DNA of 64,000 nucleotides from Solanum dulcamara. Taxonomy: Eukaryota; Streptophyta; Magnoliopsida; Solanales; Solanaceae. The notes below the pieces were generated by a model. That model searched no databases. It was not told where the DNA came from and worked only from the letters and a program-made list of their open reading frames with translations. Shown here one piece after another: positions 10,404 through 23,808 of this stretch. The stretch lies in assembly GCF_947179165.1 (NCBI RefSeq), contig NC_077238.1, positions 73,350,757 through 73,414,756 of the forward strand, written 5' to 3'. Position numbers and translations under genes: made by a program. Each line of letters opens with the position of its first letter. Position 1 is the stretch's first letter.

Positions 10404-11921
10404 TCATCCACCACTTAAAACCATGTCCATCCTCGAACATATATTAAAAAAAAGAAGAATACTCGACTATACCAAGAGTCTGAGGCATAACCTCCAAGTT
10501 TGGTAGTTGTCTCCCCCAAGTGAACTCATCCTTAGACCCTATCGTAAGCATACACTATTAAACTGAACCTTCAAATCAAATTTTGGCAGATCTACCAATT
10601 AGGAGTAATTTTCAAGTCATAGATTAACCCATGGACCAAATCTGAACCAAAATTCTATAAACCACAACATAACCATTAGAAAAAATCTTTCATCATATAA
10701 TCATGAGAGAATTCTGAACGAATACTCACTTAAATCAGGGGTGAGCCTGAATCAGCCACCAACCACTCATAAAACATGCACCATCACAAATTCTAGCAAA
10801 ATTCTATTCTCACAGCCAAATCTTTCCACAACTTAAGTTATACAAATCTGATTCATCGACATCGGTTACTCATCACGGGAAAATCAAATTTATCTGACTC
10901 GAAGAATGAAATGGTCAAGAAACCATCTAGCAAGAGATACCCTCAAGCACACAAAACCTCAAACAACACTATTAAAATTGCCAAATCAGTAGCTGTGATT
11001 GTAAACAACCCTTTAGAGCGGTAGCACTAGGCCCAACGACCCTTGACATTCAATTATACATAACCAAAACATGAACTCGACGATAAGGTGTATAATAAGG
11101 CTGCCAACCACTGCAAATGTATATGGTAGCTCTTCTATAAGTTTCCATAAGCAAGGCGACACTTGTAGAATTTTTGAAAATCTTCAACCGCCCAAAGGCA
11201 ATACCAAATACGTCATATCTGAACTGATCAAACCTACTCAAGCATCTTACCTACTAAGCGGGAATGGATCGGTACATTTGATCCACCACTAGAAATTCAT
11301 CCATGGAAGTAAAAACATCATGGTCATAGAAAATGAATCATTCCCCAAAACCATGTTTGAAATAAAGTAGGTGGTCACACGAGAATGTACAGAACCAAAG
11401 TTAACACAAGATATTCCTTTCATAGTGTCCATAACACACATCCCAGCTGTCTGACTTCACATTCAACCAGTCTGGTCTCATAACAATCTTAGACATACTT
11501 GATTTATCAACTTTCACATACTCCTTATAGTACTCCACTGAAGCCAACACTCTCAATACACACTAGAGTATCATAATCACACCAGCCAGTTACTTTACTC
11601 TCAAACCGTCACTAGTATCTAGGTATTCTTAGCAACACCTTGTTGTCTTCAAAGTTTCAAACTATGGTTCTCTATCCTTCCATTTAAGCATTCCATGACA
11701 GTTACGGGTCCCACCCAATTGCTAATAATCTAAATTTTGAATCTCATAGAACTTTCTCATTAAGATAAAACTTTTGAATCATGACCAATATCAATTCCAC
11801 ACAATCCTTCACTTACCCAGTTCCAACTACTATTCAAACCATCATATAACTCGTGCCAAAACTTAGAAAAATTCTTGGTCACCCCAATAATTCTGTATAC
11901 TATGGGCACATAACCTCTATT

Positions 11922-13698
11922 TAGGGCTGGGCATAAAATACCGAAAACTAAATTACTAAACCGAACCGGCTATTTTGGTATTTCGGTATTCGATACTTCA
12001 GTTCGGTATTCGGTACCGAAATTTAACATTTCGATATTTCGGGTTCGGTTTTGGTATTTATAATTTTCCCATTTGGTATTCGGTAAATACCGAATACTAA
12101 AATTATTTCTGTTGGGACACCTAAAACTAAAAGAGTCCTTTTAAACATAAAGGGCTATAGGCTCATTTCTGTAATAAAAGTCCAGCCCAATTGTTTTAAC
12201 TTATCCAACCCTAAGAGTACCTCATCACCTATTCACCTCAATACTACTTCAGTTCTTAGTAGTGAGTTCTGACCTCAATACTTCACGCTGCCTTCAGCCC
12301 TTCACCTTCACCTCTTCACTTGAAGGTAAGTTCTCTTTGCTTCTTCTCTTCCTCTTTCTCTTCCAGTCTTCCTTCACTTGTAACAGTTGTAATGGACCTA
12401 CTCCAAGGAACCCGTGACTATGGCAGTTGTAGGTGTACTGGACTTCTTTATTTTCTTTCTCTGTTATTACCTCTTTTCTCTCTCCATTAATTCTCTCTGC
12501 TGAATACAATTAATAGTAGTACATCATTTCTCATTAGTATACTTATGTTCTTACTTGCTTTTCTGAGTTTTTGTCTTTATGTCATTATCTTCTCTAGTCT
12601 CTAGCTAAACAACCAAGAATCAAGAAAAAAAATTCTTGATTTGCATAATTTCATCTAGTATCCTTGTGATAATTTGCTTTGCTTCAATTTAGTAAAACAT
12701 ATTCATGGATATTTTGCATTTGAATAAATTTAGCTTTTTGGAGCTAAAAGTTATAATTTCAATCTAAAAATGTGGTAGGGTCCCAATTGGTTGGACTTAC
12801 CTTACAGCTAATTTTTTTTTTTTAGAAAAAAATCCAAAAACTTTTGAATTATTTGACAAAACATACATTTACTTAATTCACTTTTTGACAACAACGACTA
12901 TTTCAATTGTAATTGTATATTTGTCCAGTAATGCACCCATCTAGTCGTGTTATATGTAGCAGTATTCGACGAAATATAAAATATCAAGATGTTAAACTAA
13001 TTTCAAGTGAAACACTATCAAATACAATATTGATAAGTTAGTTAATAAAGAGAATATTACAAGCTATGAATCTATGATGTATTGATGTATTCTCAGTTCA
13101 AACTGTCAGTTCAAAAATTTCCTCTGCTGCTATTGTTTCCTCTGTTGTTCTCTATTTCCTCTGCTGCAAAAATTCCAAGGTTTGTTGATGTTGTTCTCTG
13201 TTTCCTCTGCTGCAAAAATTCCAAGACATGACCTTTCTTCTATTGTCTGAAATATTGGTGTTCACATTTTAAAAAAAGTTCTTGTGTTTTGGTGTTCCAC
13301 TTTTCAGTGATTAACTCTTGTTCTGTAGGCCCTCAATGCCAAGTTTGGATGCACTTGTTGGAATCTGTACCTAAAGCCTAAAGGAACAGCAAAGGCAAAG
13401 ATGAGATCACTATGAGCATTTCTAAGAAGGCAGCAACATTATTTAGTTTGTTATTAAAAATCTTCACATCTTTTATTGTTGCTATTATTAATATGATGTA
13501 CACATATTTCACGTGGACTTGACTTCAATATGGTATTACCAAATACCGTACCAAACCGAATTTTGATTTACCGATTACCGAATTACCGAACTGAAGTTTG
13601 AAAGTTTGATATTTGGTATATACTTTGAATTACCAATTACCAAATTACCGAACCCGAATTTTGAAAATACCGAACCGAATACCGAACGCCCAGCCCTA
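11922..13698. mobile_element. hAT-type DNA transposon, 1777 bp, non-autonomous
   Basis: The ends are exact 11-bp inverted repeats TAGGGCTGGGC / GCCCAGCCCTA, flanked by a perfect 8-bp duplication CCTCTATT (11914-11921 and 13699-13706), the hAT signature. About 150 bp at each end is filled with variants of CGGTATTCGGTA / TACCGAATACCG, probable transposase-binding arrays. The centre has CT-rich sequence and two copies of a unit containing TCCTCTGCTGCAAAAATTCC (13150-13230). No transposase domain is visible. Confidence 0.93.
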
Positions 13699-16307
13699 CC
13701 TCTATTTACCACCAAGTATCTATGTAATGCATTACTATAGTCTAGGTAGTCCCATCAATAAAGTTATCAACCTAGCTCAAAATCCTCAATAGCCATGTAA
13801 AACTATAAGTCCTTATGATGGAATATCCATAAGTCACTTATTTGAACAATCCGATCCAACTAAAAAATACAGAACCCCTCACAGATCACTATTTATCACC
13901 AACACCAATACCAGGTGTTCAGAAAAGCATTTGATGACACATCATACATCCGTTCTTAGCCAGTCCACCTTGTATTGTCATATCTAGACTTAAAAGCATA
14001 AACAATCCACATAATCCTCAACCTCGAACTAAGGACCCACACGTGATATCTTATTCCTTCACATTTCTTAACTTGTATCCATCGTGTAAGACTCTTATTT
14101 CTTTCCGTAACTCATTTATCATTATTGTTCCTTGGACAAATATACATAGCATATTACCTTTAACCTTAAATCAAACTTCTCAAATGAAAACTTCATTGAG
14201 CTCTTTTACAACTAAAAGTAATAAGCTTTATAATTCAAACCATGCACAAGTCCTTCCAAATGCTCAGCGATAGACACAATCAATCGTTTCTTAGCTTATC
14301 GATCCATACCTTGACAAAACTAACTACCACGAATATAGACTTACAATGCAATAGCTGAATTCGATTCAAACCAGGTAAACCAATCCATTTATCAATCGAC
14401 ATTAGTACATACCTCAAAGATTTTTTCTGAACTCACATACCTTAAATTATCATCAAGCACCTATCCATCGATCGTACTATATCCCTCATTAAGAACCCAA
14501 GCCGCGTCGGTCACCAAACTTGAAACGACGATAGAACTAACCAGAACACTAGAGCCAAATGTCCATAAACTCTCCTTTCAAAGCATACTCAACTCGACTG
14601 ATGAACATCAAATACTATTCCCATTACCAAAATAAGACAGATGAAGCCACATGTTTCTAAATTTAACTCATCAACTCCCGGAAGATAAATCATTGTCCTT
14701 TATAATCCAAAATGAATATCTTTGCTTTCGCATACTTCCAAGGGTCAAATTACATCCCATTAAATTTTATAAGTTGAAATCCTTTCGATTCTACTCGAGC
14801 ATTCTCCAACACATCATACACTCTCTCTATGCAACTATGCTACTTATCAAGTAGTACCAAACAACAACCTTAGATACCAGTAAGTCACCTTTACCATACC
14901 GTGTCTCATTAACCAGAAGCCCTTATCATATAGATGTATTCTAATCATGGAATGCCCCAAACTCTTATAACTATGTTCAGTAGCCATGCCATCATCTCGA
15001 AGTCAACCCTATACTCCACAGGATACCTTAAACCCAACTATTCTAACCAAATCCAAAGGACCAACACAATTTTAATCGCAATTTCTCACTAACATCCCCA
15101 ACTGCCTTCTCACAAGTATATTTGTTGGATCTTTCCTTACCCATAGCTTATTATTTTAATATCAGTCTACTTTTTTTGGCTTATCAGAAAGTCATCAGTC
15201 CCCAATATAATTATGCCAACCCTAGTGTCGTACCTTGCCAAAGAGACGAGATAGGATCGATACACTTGATCCACCACTATAACTTTTCTTATAAATAATG
15301 TTTAACCCAAGTGTTCACAGTAATGACCACTTGATTTCTCAACTGAGAATGCAACATCAAACCTCATTATCCGAGTAGGTGAAACAATTGACAACTCCTG
15401 AGATGTCTCCACTTCTATATATCACTAGTACTACATTGTGAACATCTACTAGATCCACCACTTTATCACATCATAACCACTGAGAAGATTGTACTCAAAT
15501 AGACCGCACATTTATTCCCATTAAGTAGATGTAAAACATTATCAAATCACTTCAGTCTCCAGCCGAAAGCGATATGCACCATTCCATAAGCCAGGTCAAT
15601 AGCAGACATAACACAACTCATAACCCTAACCAAGAGAACACAAGTACTGTTGTAGCAGTTGTATTATGACCCTTTCTAATATACACCTACTCTATAAAAC
15701 CGTAGTAGAAGTTTTGATCTCGGTTGGAACCACATCATCCTCATCATTTGTTACGCAACCCATTCTTTTTATGATGGACTTCATGAGCTGTAGTCTCCAA
15801 GGTCACAGTGCTCATAATATAGTCATTCCCTTAATTGTACCATTCTTAATTGTTGAACCACTTCAGATATCTTATAAGCCACACAGGCGTTATTCTTGCT
15901 GTTGAATAATTGATCGAAAGGGTAAGACGTTCATGAAGTCTCTCAACCACCGTTCATGTTTCAATACCATATCCTCAAAACAATTGCTGAACCACAACCT
16001 TACTCACCATTTTGAATCACATAGCTTTCCAAGACTGTCCACTTCAATACTAGATCCAACACTAAAACCAAGCGACAACATCTCACCTGCATGCACGCAG
16101 GACCAAGCATGGGCATTCATTATAAGTGAAAGGATGGAGTGAAGCAATAAAAATTAGATTGGACCAAAGACGCATGATAGAAAATCAAGAAGTGAATATC
16201 TTTCCTAACACTCTTCGTAGCCTCTCGAAGATCAGTACAGAAGTCTCCATACTGATCCTCAAGACTCTACTTAGACTTGGATTGTACACGTGAGTCCTAT
16301 AAACCTG

Positions 16308-16320
16308 GGCTCTGATATCA
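16308..16320 (-). other. Primer-binding site of element A
   Basis: The minus strand reads TGATATCAGAGCC, three bases from the LTR edge. It differs by one base from the TGGTATCAGAGCC site complementary to the 3' end of initiator-Met tRNA. It fixes the orientation of A as minus. Confidence 0.8.
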
Positions 16321-17795
16321 TTTTGTCACGATCCGAATTTGAGTGTGATGACACTTGTCCTTTCCCCCTGAGATAATCAGCCTAAAATCCAACGAAAACA
16401 TAAATAATGCTAAAGTAAGGACATAAAAGACATAAACATAAGCGGAATACTTTCAATCTAAAATAACCTCCAAAACTTAGCTGTCTCATGTACAAGCTTC
16501 TAGTAAAACAGAACTAGAAATAAGTACACTAGAAATAAGTACAAGTCTTGATGCATTTGCTTCTCAAATAGAACAAAGAATAAGTAAAAGGGACAAGGAA
16601 GATCGCCGGACATCAATAGATACCTCCCAAGCCACCTCAAAGCCTCAGATGATAGAATAGAATTCATACACAGTCCAGGTCAGAACCTACACAGGTGTAG
16701 AAACAAGGAGAATAGTGAGTACCAAATAATATGGTACTCAACAAATTAATTAACAAAACCAGGAAAATCTAATAGATACTAGAACTCCTTTCATCCCAAC
16801 CAAACCTCCTCAACTACAAACCAGCACAAAATTCAGCCCAAACTACTCTAGATAGTTCACATAGCATATAGATCCGTAATAGCTCAACAATATCACCACA
16901 TAAGTCTTATCATATCCAAAAAAACAATCATAGAAACACAAGGGGCATATACACAAATTTACGATGACACATAAGATGCAATGCAATGCAATGTGATGTT
17001 ACGTAGAATGATGCACGTGTGGCCTAATGATAGAAATCTATTGTATAACAGACTAGAACCCATAGGGGGCGTAAAAGGACCATGTATCCTCCACGGACGT
17101 GTGGGCCAATCCCATCTCTCTAATAGATAACCCTACCACAGACATATGACCCAAACCCTATTTTCTCTTAATAGATAATTCCACCACGGATATGTGGCCC
17201 GATCCTTATTTCCTCTGATCCTCACAATTCATCATCACAACATAAGCACAACCTTGGGGCAAGAAAATGGGTATAAACACCCAGTGATAGGCACAAAATA
17301 AGAGGAGTACAATGAGAAGAATGGAATAAGAGGAATAACATATTCACGATCACAATATCAATAATATATCAACATCAGCAAGTACATCATTCACTTTATT
17401 ATAAATCATCAAGTCTCTATTTCACACTATCAATAATGATAAGTACATCATTCATTTCATCATAAGTCATCAAGTCTCGATTTCACACTATTAATGGTAT
17501 ATCACTATCAACAATTACATCATTTACATCATTATAAGTTATCAAGTCTTTATTCCATTACACCTTTTATAATAATTAGAATTAATCGGTGAGCAAGTAT
17601 ATCCAGGTCAATTCCCATAATCAATAATGAGCAAATGAAAAATTCATCAGTTTCATCATCACATTTAGTCCATCATCGTATTTCATCAAGTTCATCAAGT
17701 TCAAGTCAAGGAGTTTCCATTTCCGTTCAACATCATAACACACATAGTCCTTTTATCACCCAAATCTTGTATTAAGCACAAACCACGTGTTTATC

Positions 17796-20245
17796 TGTCA
17801 CACCCCGGGAGGGTACCCTAGACGTAACCAGCACCCGAAGGCCATTTCTGACCTCCGGGCGAACCACCTGGTCCAGTCACATATTTGTTCTATCACATTC
17901 TCTTAGCGGAACTCAATTAATGAAATACTATTCACAATATGGGGGCCGAAGGCCAACATGTTTAACTCGACAAAATAAATATAATAAAACTCCTCATAAT
18001 AACCATTCAACCTCCCCACACTCCAATCTATGAAGCCTCTATCAAAGTCTAAAAGGTGCCAATGACAAGCCCATGGCTACCACAATCAAAATAAAGGAGA
18101 CAACATGAAACTATACAGGGAGCTCAAGATCCTCCGGAAGCTAGGAGGACTTACCACGTAGCTGAAAGTGCGTAGATAATCAATGGTGCGCTGGTTGAGG
18201 ATCTCTCGTACCTGTCTCTGCATCATAAAACGATGTAGACCAAATAGCGTCAGTACGTAGAATGTACGAGTATGTAAAATGGCTGAATGAAACAACATCA
18301 AGAAAGAATCAGTCAACTCAGAATCTCAACTCACATATATATATATATACAGGACAACTCACTCAAATGTCCTAAGTCTAAACAAGAATATGATTTAGAC
18401 GGGACCAATCACATATCATTTAACTCAGTTTGACTCAGAGTACTATCAAGATCTATCTGGGAGTTTCTCTTAACCAACAACCATCACTTATGAGCCAATG
18501 ACAGTACAACAAGCCGACGTTGTTGCCGCGTCCGTTCATACTTTGCCAGGACATGAACGAGTCAATCAATCATGGATCTAATCCAACCAAGTCCTATAAT
18601 GTCCGGACAAAACTCTCGGGGAAGCATCCGACTTTAACAGTTCAATCCCCCCTACGTTTGGCAACACAGGTATTGGGTTCGAGTATGGACAATACTCTTG
18701 CCCAATTCGGTGCTCGATACTCTTCCCAAGACTCAATGCTCATAAAACTCCATCCAATCAACTCAATCAACTCATATCAACAAGTCTAATTACAACCTTG
18801 TCAACTCATAAACTCTATCACAATCGAATCTCTTCCAATCATACTATCTGATCAATCTTAATCATCACTTAAAAAAATTTAATTGCATAATTATAGCAAC
18901 ATATAGACATAACCAATCATTTACTCTATCCGTTTGAGAAATCCTTGAGACTCATCACAACTCAAGACTTTAAATCACACTCTAAAATAGGCAACACTTC
19001 TTAGGAAAATAACCTCTTTTATCATAATCCACATAGTTAAGAAGATCAATAAAACATATTTAATAACTCATCTTCATCAACTCATATTCACATATAGGCT
19101 CATTTTGGGAACTCTTTGGCTCAACAACATCAACACATATAAGGTCAAATAAATAGGGAACAAAGTTCATACAAATATAAACTATACCAAGAAACTCTAT
19201 TTTCATGAACATCTAACCTCAAAGCAAGAGTAGGGCACATGGGTAGACTAAACCCATATTTTAGATAGACTTACATGCCTTAGTGAAGACTTGAAGAGAA
19301 CCTTGTGGTTGGGTCTTCAATAGAGAACTCAAACTTTGAAGCTCTTGGAACTCTTCTTGTTGGAAATGGAGAAGAAGAAGAAGAAGAAGACAGAGAGAGA
19401 TAGGTTTCTATGGATTTTAGAGAGAGAGTGAGAGATTAAAAATGATCCTAAAATGTGTTAGGGATGATACATCTATAATTTGGGGGAATTCCCAAATTAC
19501 CCCTTCTCAAAAGTTTTGAAAAATAGGCAAAAATGCACCTGGCGTGATAGTGGCACGTCACGCCATTGCAGCGTCAGGATGATTACGCCTAAAACCTGCA
19601 CACCTCGTAGTGGCGCGCCGCGCCAAGGACCAAACTACTGAGGCATATTTCTAGCGCGATAGTGGCGCGTCGCGCCTTTATAACGCCAAGGCCAAAGTTT
19701 CTGGGTTCTGGAAATTTGGCCTGAAAAACCCTGCACAACTTTTAGTGGTACGTCGCGCCAAGGACCAAACTACTGAGGCATGTTTCTGGCACGATAGTGG
19801 CGCATCGCGCCCTTACAGCGCCAAGGCCATTTCCCCAGCAGTTGCAACCCAGGCCAAAAATGAAATTCCTGCCGCGCTAGTTCATCTTAGGAGCGTCATA
19901 TCTTTCGACTCCAAACTCTAAAATTCGCATTCTTGGTAGCGTTAGAAAGAAGACTCGACGACCTTTGATGTAATAGATCATAGGCCACCCAGATCGTCAT
20001 CTATCAAAAGATAGGGTCGTTAGAAGTCAACCCCTCAAGCGAACTCCTCCTCGAACTTAGTCACGATGAATCCTTGGGTTAAATTTGGTCCTAGGGGTCC
20101 TTCATGACCCCACATCACCTTTAATGCTGCAACATTTCTCAATAACTCGTCTTACTCACGTGAAGGCTGCAGAATACTCGAGTCTGACCCTACCCGAACA
20201 TAAGAAGGGTCCGAATCTTAGGGAAAATTTTTGGGGGGTGTTACA
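17796..20245 (-). repeat. Left (3') LTR of element B
   Basis: It starts TGTCACACCCCGGG and ends GGGTGTTACA (minus sense TGTAACACCC...GTGACA). A GAAGAAGAAG-rich tract lies near 19369-19395. A block of five imperfect GGCGCGTCGCGCC palindromes spans 19540-19826. Long open frames in the LTR are not genes. Confidence 0.95.
19540..19826. repeat. GC-rich palindrome array in LTR B
   Basis: Five imperfect copies of a TAGTGGCGCGTCGCGCC-like unit alternate in the forms AGTGGCGCGCCGCGCCAAGG and GCGCGATAGTGGCGCGTCGC. The matching block in the other LTR is 27060-27346. Several CG pairs differ between the two copies as CA or TG. Confidence 0.85.
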
Positions 20246-20262
20246 TTATCTCCCCCTTGGGA
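20246..20262 (-). other. Polypurine tract of element B
   Basis: The minus strand reads CCCAAGGGGGAGATAA directly before the 3' LTR start TGTAACACC. This is the expected plus-strand primer for reverse transcription. Confidence 0.85.
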
Positions 20263-20370
20263 TCATTCGTCCTCGAATGACGAGAAATCAAGAATATATT
20301 TGGGGTGCAAATCACAATCAAAACTCAGTTATTCAATCAATCAAATTCTCAGTCAATTATTAATCAGGAC

Positions 20371-20900
20371 TCAAAATGCACAAATGAATTCAATGTCAAG
20401 AAAAGGGACATTACCTTCGACATCCTCCTCGGTAGGCACGAATAGATGTGGATATTTAGATTTCATGGCTTTCTCCGCTTCCCATGTGGATTCCTCAACA
20501 AATTGATTCCTCCACAGAACTTTGACTGAGGCGACCTCTTTGTTCCTCAATTTGCAAATTTGGCAATCAAGAATTTGGACCTGAACTTCTTTATAGGATA
20601 AGCTATCCTTAATTCCAACGCTATCAATAGGGACTACCAACGAGGAATCGCCCAAGCACTTTTTTAACATTGAAACATGGAACACCAGATGAATAGAATC
20701 TAGCTTTGAGGGTAATCCAACTCATAAGCAACACTCCCAATCCGCCTCAAAATTTGGTACGGACCAATATATCGAGGACTAAGTTTCCTCTTCTTTCCAA
20801 ACCTCATGACACCCTTCATGGGTGACACTTTCAAATACACCCAATCACCCACCTCAAACTCTAAGTCTCTCCTCCTCACATCGGTGTAAGATTTTTGGCG
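20371..20900 (-). pseudogene. Element B integrase C-terminus with chromodomain-like tail
   Basis: Minus-sense translation gives the conserved integrase tail (YTDVRRRDLEFEVGDWVYLK, then SPMKGVMRFGKKRKLSPRYI), followed by FHVSMLKKC and a terminal module containing VQILDCQICKLRNKEVASVK, VLWRNQ and STWEAEKAMKSKYPHLF. The last part resembles the chromodomain that plant chromoviruses use to target heterochromatin. A frame shift near 20700 separates the two halves, and a TAA replaces a Gln codon near 20905. Confidence 0.85.
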
Positions 20901-20903
20901 GCT

Positions 20904-21778
20904 TTAGGCTGTCTTTAGCCTCTCTCGAATAACTCGCACCTTCTCCATGGCTTGATGAACAAAATCGGGCCCAATCAACTCGGCTTCACCAACTTCAAAC
21001 CACCCAATGGGCGATCTACACCTCCTCCCATACAAGGCTTCATAAAGAGCCATTTGAATGCTTGCATGATAGCTATTGTTATATGCAAACTCTATGAGAG
21101 GCAAGTGATCATCCCAATTTCCTTTGAAGTCAAGAACACATGCCCTTAACATATCTTCCAATGTCTGAATAGTGCGCTCTGCTTGGCCATCTGTCTGGGG
21201 ATGGAAGGCTGTACTCAAGCTCACCTTCGAACCCAGTCTCTTCTGAAAGGATTTCTAAAATTAGGAAGTGAATTGAGCTCCTCTGTCTGAGATGATAGAC
21301 AAAAAAATCCCATGCAATCTGATGATTTTCTGTATGTATAACTTTGCATAATCCTCTGCGGTGTCAGTAGTCTTAACCGCAAGAAGTGAGCCGATTTCGT
21401 CATTCTATCCACAATCATCCAAATCGAATCATATTGCTTTCGAGACCTCAGTAGACCTGTAATAAAGTCCATGTTGATCATTTCCCACTTCCATTCTGGA
21501 ATTTCTATATTTTGAGCTAAAGCACATGGCCTTTGATGCTCAACCTTCACTTATTAGCAATTCGAGCACTTGGAAACAAATTTCGCAATATCTCTCTTCA
21601 TCCCACTCCACCAATAGATTTCCCTCAAGTCATGGTACATTTTTGTGGAGCCCGGGTGAATAGAGTATCTAGAGCTATGCGCTTCAGCCATAATCCTCTC
21701 TCGAACATCATCAGCATCTGGCACACACAATCTATTTTGGTACTTCAACACACCATCTCCCCCTTTGGTAAAAACCAT
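20904..21778 (-). pseudogene. Element B integrase core, frame-shifted
   Basis: Integrase inserts the cDNA into chromosomes. The N-terminal HHCC zinc module is present (21554-21778: His in HSSRYSIHPG, then KCSNC). It is followed by two in-frame stops, TAA TAA, in place of the usual two glutamines. The core begins with MINMDFITGL (first catalytic Asp), YDSIWMIVDRMTKSAHFL, then changes frame so that the block with the second Asp (SDRGAQFTS type) appears out of frame as SSQTEELNSLPNF. The last part, [20 protein letters not shown], carries the third catalytic acid. It cannot make a working enzyme. Confidence 0.92.
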
Positions 21779-21784
21779 TACCTC

Positions 21785-23377
21785 TTATTTGTGAACAACT
21801 CCCTTCAATTGGAGGAGGACGGGATCTTGGTCTTGCTTCTCCTTTACCTCTGCCACAAGTGAGGATGTAGACCCATGCTGAATAGTAACTCCGCCTTCAT
21901 TGTGTTCTTCCAGATGAACTCCCAATCGGGCTAATCTATGTATCTCCTTCGCCAATTCTCTCTTTCCTTCCTCTACGTGGGCAGTGCTACCCATAGACAA
22001 CCTGCTAAGAGCATCAACAACAACATTAGCTTTACCTGGATGGTAGAGGATGCTCATATCATAATCCTTGTGTAGCTCAAGCCATCTTTTTTGCCTCAGG
22101 TTGAGTTCCTTCTGGCTAAAGACGTATTGCAAGCTCTTGTGATTGGTGAATACATTAATATGCACTCCATACAAGTAGTGGCGCCAGATTTTAAGTGCAA
22201 ACACCACAGCTGCTAGCTCAAGGTCATGAGTTGGGTAATTTCTCTCATGAACTTTAAGCTGTCTTGAAGCATAGGCTATCACCTTCCCCCTTTGCATTAA
22301 CACACAACCCAAACCAATTCTGGATGCATCATAATAGATCACAAAACCCTCAGCACCATCGGGCAAGGTTAGAACAGGAGCAGTGGTTAGCTTGGTCTTC
22401 AATTTCTGAAAACTCTCCTCACGAGCATTGGACCATTGGAACTTAGCCTTCTTTTGAGTCAGCTTAGTCAATGGTGATGATATGGATGAGAATCCCTCTA
22501 CAAACCTTCGATAATAGCCAGCCAAACCCAAGAAGCTCCTTATCTCTGTCGGGGATGTGGGTCTGGGCCAACTCTTCACTGCCTCAATTTTCTGAGCATC
22601 AACCTGAATACCATCTCCAGATATAATGTGGCCTAGGAAGGCCACTGATGCAAGCCAAAATTCACATTTGGAGAACTTTGCATACAATACCTGGTCCCTC
22701 AAAGTTTGTAAAATGACTCTAAGATGATAGGCGTGCTCCTCTTCATTCTTGGAGTAGACCAGAATATCATCTATGAATACAATCACAAACATATCAAGAT
22801 ATGATTTAAACACCCGGTTCATGAGATCCATGAAAGCTGCGGGGACATTTGTCAACCCAAAGGACATGACCAAAAATTCAAAGTGGCCATAACGAGTCCG
22901 GAAAGCAGTCTTTGGAATATCATATTCTCTCACCTTCAACTGGTGGTAACCGGATCTCAAGTCTATCTTGGAGAAACACGTGGCACCCTGAAGTTGATCA
23001 AATAAATCATCTATTCTGGGGAGAGGATATTTGTTCTTTACGGTGACCTTATTTAGCTGCCTGTAGTCAATACACATTCTAAGGGACCCATCTTTCTTTT
23101 GAACAAATAGGACCGGAGCTCCCAATGGTAAGACACTCGGCCTAATAAATCCCTTATCTAATAATTCCTTCAACTGCTCCTTCAACTCTCTCAACTCAGC
23201 TGGGGCCATTCTATATAGAGTAATTGATATAGGCTGGGTATCAAGAAGAATATCGATCCCAAAGTCAATCTCCCTATCAGGAGGGACTCCAGGCAGATCT
23301 TCAGGAAAGACATCCGGAAACTCGTTGACAATTGGAACCGACTCAAGGGATGGAGACTCAATACTGTCATCTTTCAC
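21785..23377 (-). CDS. Element B reverse transcriptase-RNase H, open 530-codon segment
   Basis: This polyprotein segment copies element RNA into DNA in virus-like particles. [22 protein letters not shown] (about 88-106), [11 protein letters not shown] with catalytic Asp139, and the [11 protein letters not shown] box with Asp203/Asp204. RNase [11 protein letters not shown] (Asp350), [13 protein letters not shown] (Glu387), [10 protein letters not shown] and VVVDALSRL (Asp455). The usual TDHKSL catalytic Asp is Asn here (residue 412), so RNase H is probably inactive although RT looks intact. The segment ends at a TAA that replaces a Gln codon before the integrase (HK*EVMVF). The true start is upstream in the gag-pol frame; the Met is only the first in this open stretch. 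Confidence 0.95.
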   Translation of the reverse strand: MKDDSIESPSLESVPIVNEFPDVFPEDLPGVPPDREIDFGIDILLDTQPISITLYRMAPAELRELKEQLKELLDKGFIRPSVLPLGAPVLFVQKKDGSLRMCIDYRQLNKVTVKNKYPLPRIDDLFDQLQGATCFSKIDLRSGYHQLKVREYDIPKTAFRTRYGHFEFLVMSFGLTNVPAAFMDLMNRVFKSYLDMFVIVFIDDILVYSKNEEEHAYHLRVILQTLRDQVLYAKFSKCEFWLASVAFLGHIISGDGIQVDAQKIEAVKSWPRPTSPTEIRSFLGLAGYYRRFVEGFSSISSPLTKLTQKKAKFQWSNAREESFQKLKTKLTTAPVLTLPDGAEGFVIYYDASRIGLGCVLMQRGKVIAYASRQLKVHERNYPTHDLELAAVVFALKIWRHYLYGVHINVFTNHKSLQYVFSQKELNLRQKRWLELHKDYDMSILYHPGKANVVVDALSRLSMGSTAHVEEGKRELAKEIHRLARLGVHLEEHNEGGVTIQHGSTSSLVAEVKEKQDQDPVLLQLKGVVHK

Positions 23378-23409
23378 TCGGACAATGTGATAAACACACC
23401 CTTTTGAGA

Positions 23410-23784
23410 TTAGCTTCCTGACCCTAAGGTACGAAATAAACTTACCCTTAGCATAACAGGACTACCCCTCCACTCTATGACAGCTTCGTTCGGGAATTTG
23501 AATTTGACAACCTGAGTTCTACAATCAATGGAGACATAACAGACATAAAGCCAGTCCATGCGAAGGATCACATCAAAATCAACCATGTCTAACTCAACCA
23601 AGTCAGCCAAGGTATCTTTGTGATGAATTGACACAGTGCAATCTCTATAGACTTTCTCAGCTACGACAGAATCACCAATCGGGGTAGCTACGTAGAAAGG
23701 TTCACTAAGACATTCACAGATTTTATTGAACTTACTAGCCACATAAGGAGTTACAAAAGATAGTGTGTCACCCGAATCCATCAA
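23410..23784 (-). pseudogene. Element B aspartic protease
   Basis: The retropepsin that cleaves the polyprotein. The active-site block reads MDSGDTLSFVTPYV, where DSGATHSF is usual: the Asp-Ser-Gly is kept and the next residues changed. Other family blocks are VELDMVDFDVILRMDWL and DCRTQVVKFKFP. It is separated from gag by an in-frame TGA and from RT by a one-base frame change near 23440. Confidence 0.9.
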
Positions 23785-23808
23785 AACATAACAATCAAGA
23801 GAAGAGAC

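Larger units (their letters stand above)
10404..16323 (-). other. Interior of element A, decayed, no protein recognised
   Basis: About 5.9 kb, of which 11922-13698 is the hAT insertion. I looked for gag, protease, RT, RNase H and integrase motifs on the minus strand and found none I could defend. A segment containing GATCCACCACTA occurs twice (near 11279 and 15270), hinting at internal duplication. Open frames are short and random-looking. Confidence 0.5.

Noticed and set aside
10404..16323. Intact gypsy polyprotein inside element A
   Set aside because: I scanned the minus strand for DSG, IDD, zinc-knuckle and HHCC motifs and found none that held up.
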